The position numbers and the translations under genes are program-made. Below, piece after piece: positions 1 to 10,236 of a DNA stretch of 64,000 bases. The notes under the pieces were generated by a model. The model searched no databases, had not been told where the DNA came from, and saw only the letters and a program-made list of their open reading frames with translations. The stretch's first letter is position 1, and every line of letters begins with the position of its first letter. Source of the DNA: Laburnicola sp. R22_1 (taxonomy: Eukaryota; Ascomycota; Dothideomycetes; Pleosporales; Didymosphaeriaceae); the NCBI GenBank assembly GCA_014281115.1, contig JACONQ010000005.1, forward strand, positions 3,906,001 to 3,970,000, given 5' to 3'.

Positions 1-60
1 GCCGCCTATTCGATTCTGAAGGACTTTGACAAGGAGCTTGTAGCGTACAGTGGGTTTTAA
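1..60 (+). CDS. 3' end of a gene cut by the window edge
   Basis: Frame 1 is open from the first base to a TAA at 58-60 and encodes 19 residues ending in ELVAYSGF. No upstream sequence is available, so the product cannot be named. The residue mix (acidic/basic alternation, then a short hydrophobic end) looks like an ordinary globular C-terminus. A 60-base open stretch can arise by chance, so this is weak. It would be convergent with the minus-strand gene at 105-563. Confidence 0.35.
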   Translation, partial: AAYSILKDFDKELVAYSGF

Positions 61-104
61 ACGACTCTGAGTAGCGTTCTATTTAGCAAGACAACAATTT
101 CCCG

Positions 105-563
105 CTACCTCGTATTAGCTACCCATCTTCGGCCTAAGGTCTGTGCCAATGTCGTCGCCGATTTTCCCACAAGTCCGCTCACCCAATCAGATGTCCCTGG
201 TGGAACCAATTCCTCAGCTTCAAGGGCGATTAGAGAGTTCACCGTCCAATCTTGACACCGATCTCTACCGTTTCTTGGTGGTGGCTCGATTCCAATGATG
301 GAAGTGGCTCGCACATATTGACTGGCAGGGATAGTAACGACCTGGAAATACCCCTCGGAACTTGGACTGAGGACGGCAACGCCATCGCGCCGGTCGAACT
401 GGTACCAGAGACGGTCACGATCGATGAGCGACACCTGCAATAGATTGCCTCTATCTGCGCCGGCACTATAAATTACAAATGCCCAATGCGAGCGATTATT
501 GGGATCGTCGCCTTCGCCATACACTACGATCGAGAGCGTGTATGTAGCCATTGCTGTACTCAT
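105..563 (-). CDS. small hypothetical fungal protein
   Basis: Single-exon frame of 152 residues; an internal ATG five codons in (MATYTL) is an alternative start. I do not recognise it with certainty. It has no signal peptide or membrane segment. An early beta-rich stretch contains SHWAFVI, and a later segment reads RCQDW followed by a helical region ending GKSATTLAQTL. A His in an early strand plus a Cys before a helix recalls permuted NlpC/P60 (LRAT-like) folds in some fungal proteins of unknown function. That is only an inference from two motifs. The last 40 residues (PPGTSDWVSGLVGK...) look conserved in style rather than random, which supports a real gene. Confidence 0.55.
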   Translation of the reverse strand: MSTAMATYTLSIVVYGEGDDPNNRSHWAFVIYSAGADRGNLLQVSLIDRDRLWYQFDRRDGVAVLSPSSEGYFQVVTIPASQYVRATSIIGIEPPPRNGRDRCQDWTVNSLIALEAEELVPPGTSDWVSGLVGKSATTLAQTLGRRWVANTR

Positions 564-1584
564 TTAACGTATGCCGCAATCTTCAATTTGCCAACTCACT
601 TGCGTGCAAAAATGGTGTCGTACTTTGAACAGTTGACTAATATTTCGAAGGGATATGCACGACACAATAGAAGAGCGATAGAAGAAGAAGACAAACTAAG
701 CAGTTAGGAGCTGGTGTCTTTTTCTGCAACACGACTTGAGTTGATTAATGCTCGTACAGATTTATATACAGCGAAGGGGATCCTTTTTACATTGAATTCA
801 GAAATTTTAGCGCCGACAACTACAGAGAACTTGGTGCAGGTGGGTACTTCTCGCATGAACCCAGCTTACGTGAAGCTGTGATTCCACCATTTGGACCCAT
901 CTGAATAGAGTGGCATGGTTTTGGGCGCATAGCCGGACTGCCATGCATCGTGAGCACGCCCGCTCACCCAACCGCGTGAATCTTGCACCCATGTTGTGAT
1001 TTCTATTTGTATTCACAATTGCCTTTTTGCAAATTGTGAGACAATCTAAGCGTCGAACCCTTGCGCAGCGTAGCGGCGCTTATATCCTGGGTAGTGTTTA
1101 GCGAGCGCGAAGCTGCGTGTTTAATATAGGGCACTCCACACACAGCGCGGTATCTCGACACGAGCCTCTTCCTAATTACAAAAGATATGTTCTATGTTTT
1201 TCCGCCCGTAATGAGTTAGGCTGTAAAATTGTCACAGATGCCGTCAGCCTTGACTTGTTTTGACTCCAGTGAACTTGATACTGTATTTCAAATTGGCACA
1301 GCGGTTGAAAGCAGAGTTGCATTGTGTAAACTCGACCGTCTCACTAGAGCACGTAGTAGCGGCTTTGCAATAGCTGTTATTGAATTCTTGTTATTGGGGC
1401 GATCTTGATTACTTATAATAGCTGACTTGTAGACGATCATGAAGGCAACAAACAGACGTGACGCAACAAGTTAGTTGGTGATATACCCGTATAGGGCGGG
1501 GCCAAATATTTTTTTCGGACGATATGTGACTCACAATGAGCCGAACCAGAGTTCAACTATACCCCTCGTCCTTCGATTTTGCCT
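564..1584. other. intergenic, no gene seen
   Basis: About 1 kb with only short chance frames. It lies between the 5' end of the small gene at 105-563 and the 3' end of the minus-strand gene ending at 1585. I see no RNA gene, repeat or mobile element. Confidence 0.6.
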
Positions 1585-4164
1585 CTATGCATCTGTTATG
1601 TCCGCATCCTCTATTGAGGGCAACGGCACGTCCCTATCCTTGTCCTCCTCATCTATCTCCTCATCCTGGTCCAATGTCTCTTCTAGACCTGCCATCTCAC
1701 TCTCCTCAGAAGATTTCTCGCCAATGACTTGGCCTTGGACCACCCCTGTCATCTGACTCTCATCAGGAGTCTTTTCGCCATCATCGACTTGGTCTTGGAC
1801 CAACACAATGCCACGGTACGCCCGCTCCCTACCTCTAGGATCGAATTCCTGTGCATGATCCGCCCACAACCCTTTCAGCTCACTCCGAAAGTTTACAAGC
1901 TTCTGATGCATAGCTTGTTGGGTCCACAGGACTTCATCATTTTCCAATCCCAAGCGTTCGTTGTCTTCCGAAACCTTATTCAACGTCTCAATGCTGACCC
2001 TGCACTTGAGAATTTCTTTCTCTAAATCGAGGGATTCCCGCATGAGCGTCGCCTCCGCGAACAATCGCGGTACACTCGATTTATCATGCGGCCTCGAGCG
2101 AACAAGATTCCAGTCGAGTCCAGCGTACTTCTCTTCATTCGATTTATGCAGCATATCGTAGACGGAGTCGATCTCTTGACTAAGCGTAGGGCCAAATTTG
2201 AGATCCGAGTGGCACTGATTCGCTCCGTGCCTGTGATACCGCGCGCAGAAATCGGCCTTGCGGGCTCCGTGGAGACAGCCGTTGCCGCCTGTCATGCGCT
2301 CCTGGAGAGCCTCTTGCGCTGCTTCGCCGAAACGCTGCCAGTCGTGGTCTTCGCCTTTGTTGATGACGTGCTCGACCATGACGTCGGCCCAAAGTCGCAA
2401 CATGGGATCTGCTTTTGCGTCCCATTCGGACCGGAGCTCCGAGATGAAGCCCGCGGGTAGAACATCCGTGAGTTCAGCCGTTGAAGAATCAGGGTCTGTC
2501 GAAGTCATCTCCTCGTATAGCCAGTGCATGCGACTAACCGCCATGTCCTGGACATGGTCACATTCGAGAAGATATGCAAGACGGAGCAAGTGCATGCAGT
2601 CTTCCATGTTCCACTCCATGTCTTCCCACTCGTATTCGACTCCGGGTGTCCCGTCGTCGACGATGCCAAACCTATCCGGATACTCAAGCGGATCAGAGAC
2701 TTCTGGCTGCCTCAGTAACACGAAGACCGATCCTGGCAAGCGACTACGTGGCAGTGGTGAGATGCATGCAGCGAAAGCGCGGAGGATGTTGTCAGAGCAC
2801 AAGCCGTCGACCAGCGTAATCCGATGTCGAGGCGACAACTGCTCGTCTGTGACGTCTCCGAACCATTTGCTGCAGTTGGTTCGCAGTGCTTTGTTGCGGA
2901 TCTTCACTTTGGTTCCATCGTCGCCATTGACAAAGGTGGTGAGCTTGCCCACGTCGTTTGCCATTGCGAAGAACCTGTCTAATTCGGCGCTTCTAACGAC
3001 GTTAGCTCTAATACAGCCGTGTTGGTGCGGTCAACTTACCCGTGGCCTGTTGTCTCCGTAGCCTTGAACTCCTCAACGCCGTGAGTGACGACGTTGTCCG
3101 TATTATCGGTTGTGGCGCTCTTCCGAATACTCTTGACAGGAACCTCCCGATGGTAAGCTGCCCGGGGACCATGGCTAGGAATCGGCTTCACTTTGTGTTT
3201 GGTGGGACCCAACGCAGTATTGACGGTCACATCGGTCGGCTTCTTGGGATTGCCATCTGCTTTGGGGAGCCTACAATCAACGGGTTAGCACCTGAAGCCG
3301 GTCAATGACTGTTTCATTGTCGCAGTCCTACATCAAGACGTCTTACCTGACAACATTTCCTCCATCCCGATTCTTCTTCTGGTTGCTCCCGCCCGCCACA
3401 CCACCACGGCCAGTCGCGCCTGCCACAACCTGAGACCCCACCAAAGGATCGAACAGGGGGTAGTCATCAGGCCCAAAGCCCAAAGCCCTCGCATCATGCT
3501 GCTCCGTATCATGCAGAAGGGCCCAAGGCCGTCGCGCCTTCTGCTCCGCATACCATTTCTTCGCCCACTTCCGGTACATCTTAGACCCATTCGCGCTGCT
3601 CTTCAAATCATCGCGCCCTTCCGCTTTGAAGATGTCCACACACTGGGTATGCGTCTTGTTATCGAACAAGCGGAGCTCTATGAGACGGAGGTGGGACTCG
3701 GAGATCGATGAACCGTTGTCTCCCAAGGTGGCGCATGGGCGTTTGGAGGGGACGCCGTGAACGCCTTTGTCTGGCTCGATTGGAGCGGCCGATGGATTCT
3801 TGCCCTTGTCGCTCTTTGCTTTGGCTTTACTATTTTTCTTACCTTTCTTCTGCTCCTTGGCTGAAGGGCTGGCTTCCTCGTCGCTGTCGGTAGAGTTGTC
3901 GGGAACTGGCTCGTCGTATGTGTCCTCCATTTCTTGATCTTCCATATCTTCGTCATTCGGTGCGGGATTAGAAGGCGCACGAACATCCTTCGGAGTGGTA
4001 GACTTCAACTTCTTGCGTAGCGGCTTGTCAACATTCGCCATGTCGGACGGATGGTCAGTCGATCCGGGGGCATCTTGCTTCTTTTCGCGAGCCCGCTTCT
4101 TGGGAACAGTCTGCTGGGAGCGTTCCACGTCCATATTGTTTGTGGGATCCATGTTGGACGCCAT
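1585..4164 (-). CDS. three-exon nuclear protein with C-terminal BTB/POZ-like and coiled-coil region
   Basis: Three exons join in phase: 4164-3347, 3270-3040 and 2992-1585, giving 818 residues. Intron 1 (3346-3271) has donor GTAAGA, branch GCTAAC and acceptor TAG. Intron 2 (3039-2993) has donor GTAAGT, branch GCTAAC and acceptor TAG. The N-terminal third is charged and low-complexity with nuclear-localisation-like PKKRAREKK and LRKKLKS, followed by a helical segment (HLRLIELRLFDNKTHTQ, then WAKKWYAEQ). Exon 3 begins with a BTB/POZ-like unit (KLTTFVNGDDGTKVKIRNKA, then an acidic EYEWEDMEW stretch and LLRLAYLLECDHV). It ends in a coiled coil and an acidic DQDEEIDEEDKDRD tail. BTB proteins typically act as adaptors. 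A further short intron may lie in the 5' UTR (GTAAGT near 4230, acceptor just before 4177). Two separate genes are possible but less likely, because the exon 3 frame joins without a stop. Confidence 0.65.
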
Positions 4165-5396
4165 TGAATCCGTCAACCTACAAGTTTGTCAGATGCTGAG
4201 GACCGGTTGCTTTGGTCTAGACAGCTACTTACTAGAGTAACCTAAGTTGTAGCGATGATTGTGTATCAACAATGTCGCAAACGCGTGCGCCAAAAGTTGA
4301 TCTTCGCCCAACCGAGTTGAGGTAGAGACAAATAGAATCGACCAAATAAACCAGCAGGCGGGGTTTATATATGAAAGAAAAAGGCTAAGACTTCTGCCCT
4401 GGCCCGTTCGCCTCGCTTCTAGAGGTATGGCGAAACCGCGGTGTTTCCACGAAGGCCCTGTGTTTCCGAGGTCGAGTCGAAAACGGTGAAAGCAAACATG
4501 GTTACGGTTCGATGACGTGCAGGGTTATAGTATATGGGTGAGCTTGGTAATCGTATACATGGAGAGGAAGGCTACATGTACACTCCTTCATTTCCCTGTC
4601 TACCTTGCTTCTGTTCGATTTGCTCATCACTAGTTTCAGCTTTACCTTATTAACTGTCTAAACAACGCTTCTTACTCTATTTCATTGTACATGCTCAATT
4701 ACTTAGTGTATAGAGCGACGGTTTATCATGACTTGATTGATATCTAGAAGAGGCTTACATACCATGTCTTTATCCACGGAAAACCGACATAAATACCGCG
4801 CAACTAAGACTTAGTTACTACTGTTTAACACACTCCCATATCCACGCCTCTCCCCAATCTTGACTTTCCTATAATCGAACCCAAATAGAACGGCCATATA
4901 CACTGCAGAACAAACAGTTCAAGTTTTCTATTAATTATACTTTATGTGTGGCGTTAATTTATCTACCTAGGGGTAGGACGACAAAGGCCTTCATCTCAAA
5001 TAACATGACAAAAAAAGCAGAGCCCCCTGCTTAGTAATCAAAAAGAGCGTAATTTATACTTTATAAGTCCACCCCTCTCCCCAATCTAGCCCTGCCTATA
5101 TTCGAACCTAAAATACCCATCCACCATCTCTCCATTCCTCAATTCCCTAATCCCCACCCCTCTTATATCTCCTTTCTAGCTTAGTATTAAGTTTATAGCA
5201 TACCAAATAACTCCTAAATGAAACTATAGAACAGCACCTCCCCTGTCCACATCAATCCCCACCCCAATAACCCCAACAACCCACAATATCCATCTATCTT
5301 CATCCATTCACAACACCATCCACGCAACCTACCCAACAAATCTATATCCACGCCGTCGTCACAATTCCTATTTCCTATCTCTAAGCCCCTAGAGAA

Positions 5397-5431
<35 letters not shown>
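5397..5431. repeat. (CA)n(TA)n microsatellite
   Basis: An uninterrupted AC run passes directly into an AT run. It lies in the AT-rich spacer between the BTB-like gene and the glycosyltransferase. The rest of 4165-5684 holds the promoter of the BTB-like gene and otherwise no gene that I can see. Confidence 0.9.
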
Positions 5432-5771
5432 AGACATCTACTCTCACCACTCTATTATAAAAAGCAAATAAACACAGACAAAATAAGCAAACCTTCCATA
5501 AGAAAAATATAAATTCGATAGATAGCCAAGAAGCTATAGGGGTATCTCCACGCATTCCAACACAAAAATCCGTCTAAAGATGAACCGTGTATCAGGGGTA
5601 TCTCGAAAAAAGCGCGTGCAGAACGAACACGCCGCTCGGCTCAGGAGACGACAAGAAAGACGCATGGAAACACGCCAGACGAATTCTAGAGGATCTCACT
5701 CTTCACTCCCTTGCCCAAACCAACAGAGAAAGAATCCGCACAAACCTCCAACGCAGCACCCAATCGCAGGC

Positions 5772-7556
5772 TTACCCGACCTTCAACTTTCGCCCCGACC
5801 ACTTCAAATCCCAGAAAGTGAACACGGTCCACATCTTCAGCACCGAATGCGCATACCCAAACATCGGATATGCCGGCACCAGAAAATACAGGAAGAAGTC
5901 GGCGGGATACATCCAGAACCACGGCGCCGTCTTCACCAGCTTCATTGCCCAAATAAACCCCACCATCGCCGCAATCCACAACCCCCGGTGCCCGGACTCG
6001 GCGTAAAAGTCCGTACAAGTCAGTGTGTACACCATCAACGGATCCCAAACCAGCGCCGCATTATACAACCACGGCCAATACGTCGTCCACACCGTAACCG
6101 GCCACGTCCACCACACGGTGCGATCCGCAAACAGAGCCACCGGATTCTGCCGCACCGTCGTCCGAGACCACCGCATGCACTGCGCCCAGAACTTCTCCGG
6201 GCTCCCCAACACCGTCGTCATCGTCGCTTCCGCCGTCGCCTGGAACGCCACCTCCCAGCCGCTGTTGACCACATGGCGGGTGAGAAAGTTATCATCGTCC
6301 GCGACGACGGGGCCGAACCCGCCGCCGAACCAGCGCGCTACGTACTCGTGCGTGAACGCGTGCTGGAACGCGGCGTCGACGACGATGCGCGAGCTCACCA
6401 GCGACGTGCGGCCCGAGACGCAGAAGATGCCGCCGTCTGCGGCCGTGGTCGCGCGCGCTTCGAAGTTGTGCCGCAAGAGGTAGAGCGCCCCCATGGTGTT
6501 CCAGAAGCCCTGGACGTAGTTGCTAACGAGGTTGTGGAGGGAAGAGAGGGAGGGGTCGACGGTGCGGGCCGCGCGCTTGACCCACTTGCGTGTGCCGATG
6601 AAACCTACCGTGGGCGTGCAGAAGGGGAGGAGGGCGGCGGGGAGGAACGAGGGGTGCCAGATGGCGGTGTCGTCGGCGAAGACGGTCACGGGGGTGGAGA
6701 CTTGCTGGAGGGCGTGGACGACTTGGATGCGCTTGTTGGGCATGTTGGCGTTGTCCACTGTGATTTTTGTCCACAGTGCCCAGTCAGCGGGGAGGCCGCG
6801 CTCTTGCTGGAAGGTCGACGTACCGTTTGCCATTTGCTGGGTGAGGGTGGAAACTTCAGCCTTCACGTCCTGTCGCGCCTCTTCGGTGACGGTGGAGAAA
6901 ACGAGCCGAGCCGGGTTGTTGTATAGGATTGAACAAACCATTTCGGCGAAGGCCGCGTTTCCCTTTGGACCTACCGTGGGCACAATCACCGTGCAGTCTT
7001 GGGACGTTAGCTTGCGGTCAGCGGGGGCTAGCAAATGCTGCTCTTGAACGAGCCAAGTCCCATATGCCACAGCGGGCTTATATTGGAACCAGAACCAGAC
7101 GTTGATGACCGTCTTGTAGTATCGGAAGATTAGAAGTGTGATAAACCATACTAGCATGGGATCACGAGATGTGTCGGCCATTTTTGACGCGCACAGCAAC
7201 ATGGTCGCAAGCCACATGTGGCCGAAGAGCTTAAGACCGCCTAAGTCGGTCGGCCCATCCGGGCGCTTATGCTAATCTTGGATCAAGAACACAACCCAGA
7301 TGAACATCAGGCAGAACGCCCAAGTCGCCAAGGTCGTAGGCCAGCTAGTGCCAGCCACAGAAGAAGTGTACATGTTGTCCATAGCGTATATGAACAATTC
7401 TCTCGTTGATCCGTAGTTTTCAGTACAGTGAACGCTACTTTGAGTTCTCGTGTAGTTATCCTCAACAGGTGGGATTATGGGGATCATCTTCGGGGAACTT
7501 ATATAGGAGGGGGGTGAAAGGCGCATAGGAGACGCACAACGCGTAAGGTCCTGCAT
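5772..7556 (-). CDS. glycosyltransferase family 2, Cps1/GT2-like polysaccharide synthase, with an in-frame TAG
   Basis: Processive membrane glycosyltransferase. Relatives (Cryptococcus Cps1-type, plant-pathogen GT2) make an extracellular polysaccharide at the plasma membrane. Counting from the ATG at 7217: membrane segments near 20-45; nucleotide-sugar start CTVIVPT at 75-81; ADD at 181-183; GGIFCVSGR at 262-270; ADDD at 306-309; QCMRW (the QxxRW product-site motif) at 346-350; then three or four C-terminal membrane helices to 460. The frame continues upstream past 7217 to an ATG at 7556 and includes another membrane helix (LATWAFCLMFIWVVFLI). One TAG at 7274-7272 interrupts it. Translation may therefore begin at 7217 without that helix, or the allele is damaged. 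The 3' end has a good donor at 5775 (GTAAGC), so a short last exon (perhaps from 5685) is likely. All catalytic motifs are intact. Confidence 0.8.
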
Positions 7557-8117
7557 CGTGCTGACTTGTTGCAGCTACAGAATGTCAGTATCTTGTCCAT
7601 CAGGGTCTCTTGGGTACCTTCGAAGGCATACGTTGTACCAGCTTTGGCGTGAACAATGCAATTTGCTGCGATATGTGCGATATGTGCTATCTGGGAACAA
7701 CCACAGCTTTCCCTCACAGCGTTATACGGTGTACCGAACGTGCGCGAAGTCTTCTTCGTGATCTGGAAACCCCGAGTCCCATTATTTATACTAGTTCATG
7801 CCTAAACGCGAGACATGTGAATAGATGCTGCTCCGGTCAGTTTGCAAGATAGTGGAATTGGGTATCTATGCGTGGCTGGAACAGGCTGTGCAGGTGGATA
7901 GTTCTTGATTCACAATCGTACGTATCTGCGGCAAAGATAAGCTCCGTGTTTACTATCGAGGTTGGCAAAGCCAACAGAGTGGAAACCTAGAGCCGCAAAC
8001 TGAATACACCGTGGCATTGCGATAAGACATGCCATCAAGAAACAGAAACAATGTGGAATCAAAGGCAAACCCGCGATTAACCAAGCACGACAAAACCGCC
8101 CATCAACACAAACGAGT
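7557..8117. other. intergenic, no gene seen
   Basis: Spacer between the glycosyltransferase 5' end and the 3' end of the next minus-strand gene. Only chance frames on both strands. Confidence 0.55.
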
Positions 8118-8924
8118 TCAGTACCTCCGGTACGACAAGTTGGCGATTGAGGCTGAGCAGAATCCGCCCGCTTCGTCCTCGTCGAAATCAAAATCATCTG
8201 AATCAGCACTCTCATCGGTATAATCCGAGTCAGTCGAAATACCAGCAAGTGCGCGGAATTCTGCAGCCTCAACTGGCCTCCCGAGGCCGACAGCCAGCTG
8301 GAGATCTTCTTCGCCTTGAAGCTTGTAGTGCTTCCACGCGTAGCCGGCATCGTTTGGGTGCTGGGGTTCTTCAGCCGAACCGATGCGGCAAATGACTTTC
8401 CTCATCTCGACAGCAATGATGACATCATCGCCCGCCTGGTTCAGAGACAACTCAGAGTCTGTTCGTCCGTCTTCGGTCTTCAAAGAGGCAAACGGGCCAG
8501 TCGTCGGAGTAATGTTTGAGTTTGAGGCTGTAAAGGTCGGATTTGTCACTTTCTGGATGGCGGTGACGAAGAATAGTGGTTGACGTCGAATAGCCATTTT
8601 GTGCAAGAAGGATTGACTGGATGCACGGCGACTCGTGTAGCGGAACGCAGTAAGGGCGTCTCTTAGTGCGGTGTACGACATCTGTTCGGCCTGTACCAGA
8701 ATAGAGTTATCGTTGGCGATGTCCAGGGTTCCGATTAGTCGACCGCTGTCATCGTGGGGCATGTTTTTCTTGAAGCCGGTCTGTACTGACGGTGTTTTCA
8801 ACGGAAGAGAATCGTATTCATTGATGAAAGAGTCGCGACCCGGGTTGAACGGGTCAGAGAGCAACTGTCCGATCCTAATGGATCCGGAGGCTACGGGTGA
8901 CGGGAGAATAACGGCAGCAGCCAT
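8118..8924 (-). CDS. hypothetical protein, acidic C-terminal tail
   Basis: Single exon, 268 residues, ATG at 8924. I do not recognise it by name. It has no signal peptide or convincing membrane helix. The centre contains RQPLFFVTAIQKVTNPTF, then a Ser/Thr-rich stretch, then AGDDVIIAVEMRKVICRI. This order (a hydrophobic 'P-aromatic-hydrophobic-T' strand, a Ser/Thr linker, then a DD/E-hydrophobic strand) occurs in a widespread family of uncharacterised fungal proteins. Residues about 225-255 are Asp/Glu-rich (DESADSDDFDFDEDE). A good GT donor sits at the stop codon (AGGTACTGA), so a second exon is possible. Function unknown. Confidence 0.65.
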   Translation of the reverse strand: MAAAVILPSPVASGSIRIGQLLSDPFNPGRDSFINEYDSLPLKTPSVQTGFKKNMPHDDSGRLIGTLDIANDNSILVQAEQMSYTALRDALTAFRYTSRRASSQSFLHKMAIRRQPLFFVTAIQKVTNPTFTASNSNITPTTGPFASLKTEDGRTDSELSLNQAGDDVIIAVEMRKVICRIGSAEEPQHPNDAGYAWKHYKLQGEEDLQLAVGLGRPVEAAEFRALAGISTDSDYTDESADSDDFDFDEDEAGGFCSASIANLSYRRY

Positions 8925-10236
8925 TGTAGCAAGAAAAGAACAGAAAGCAAAGAGCGGAAGGCGACAAAGAGATGCAACAGGAACTGCGTATATTGATATG
9001 CCGAAACGGCACGGAAATGTCAGTCGAAGGCAGCCTGTCGGTGTTCGGGGGTGGCTAAGTAAGAAAGTGCAGTTGATTGAAGATGAATGATGAATTCGTC
9101 ATCATTCCCAAGCCACTCCATGTGATCAAAAGGCACGAATCTCGACAGCCATAGGCTTACGGCAAGCATTGCACCACGTCCAAGACCATTATTGGATAAG
9201 AAAGGCTACGGACTTCGGCTGCAGGACAGTGCACAGACCGATGTACCCCCAAGCTTTGTCGCTTCCATATGAACTGGAATATTGTCAATAGGGTACGTGC
9301 AAGCGGGCTGCAGTCAAAAGAATGCATGCTCCTGCACAATGGTCCTTTGGGATGTTTCCTTTATTGGACCGCGATAGGTGGAGATGGACAAGGGGCCATT
9401 TGGTAGCCTTCACGGTTCGGCAGTCGGTGTCGCGTCTGTCCCCCGCGTGCGTGGAGAGAAGATGTTCCGCATTTTACCGGACAGTGCACAGTGCGCTCCA
9501 GGGTGCTGCAGTGTCAGAAACCACGACCACGGGGTCTGGAGAAGCCAGTACATCAAGAAGTTTCGGCGCCAGGATGTGAGATGTGGGCGGAACACGCATG
9601 CCGCCTCTGAAAAAGGCTTCCCTATGCGGCGCCATGGTTATCGGCCGTCGTCGTACACAGCACGCATACGAAATAAACGAGGCACGCCGTGGTAGGTTGG
9701 CGGTGGAAGCTGACGTCATATGATCCGAATGGTAGCGGGTCGCATCCGCTGGCTGACACAGGCCGGGCACACTTGGGCTTGCGCAAGGAGGAGTAGAGCA
9801 GGAGACAGTCGTGTTGATACATAGAAGAGGAGAGCCGGCCAGGTGGATGGGACGGACAAGGGAGGCAGACAGTGGAAGGGTGACAAGGGTCCGGGATTGG
9901 GCGGGGCGCTGACTGGAGAACGGGTCGCTTGGCGGGGCGGCGGGGCCATCGCGACTGCCACTGCTCCCCATGGCCGCTCCCGTCGCCCGCCGTGGCTTCC
10001 AACCTGACGGCATGGCGGAAGGCGTAGCTTCCGGCCTACTGCTATAGTCTCCGCGATGCCTCCGCCGCCCGTTGTATCTTCTATCCGGCCGAGTCTGCTG
10101 GGCCGCGCATCGGATCGGCCAGCTTACGGGAGCGCGCGGATGCGCAGACAGACGCTGCCACCGCGACCGAGTCTGCCCTGCGGCCGGGCTTGTCCTCAAT
10201 GCCACCTGTCTTCCCACCACTGGGCCCAGGGAAGAC
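8925..10236. other. divergent promoter region
   Basis: 1.3 kb between divergently transcribed genes (hypothetical to the left, lipase to the right). A minus-strand frame of 257 codons covers 9474-10247, but its composition is Arg/Ser/Pro/Ala noise and it overlaps the start of the lipase. I see no supported gene. Confidence 0.55.

Noticed and set aside
5580..6926. Long plus-strand frame of 448 codons
   Set aside because: It is the antisense of the GT2 gene; its Arg/His/Pro-rich composition is typical of a shadow frame.
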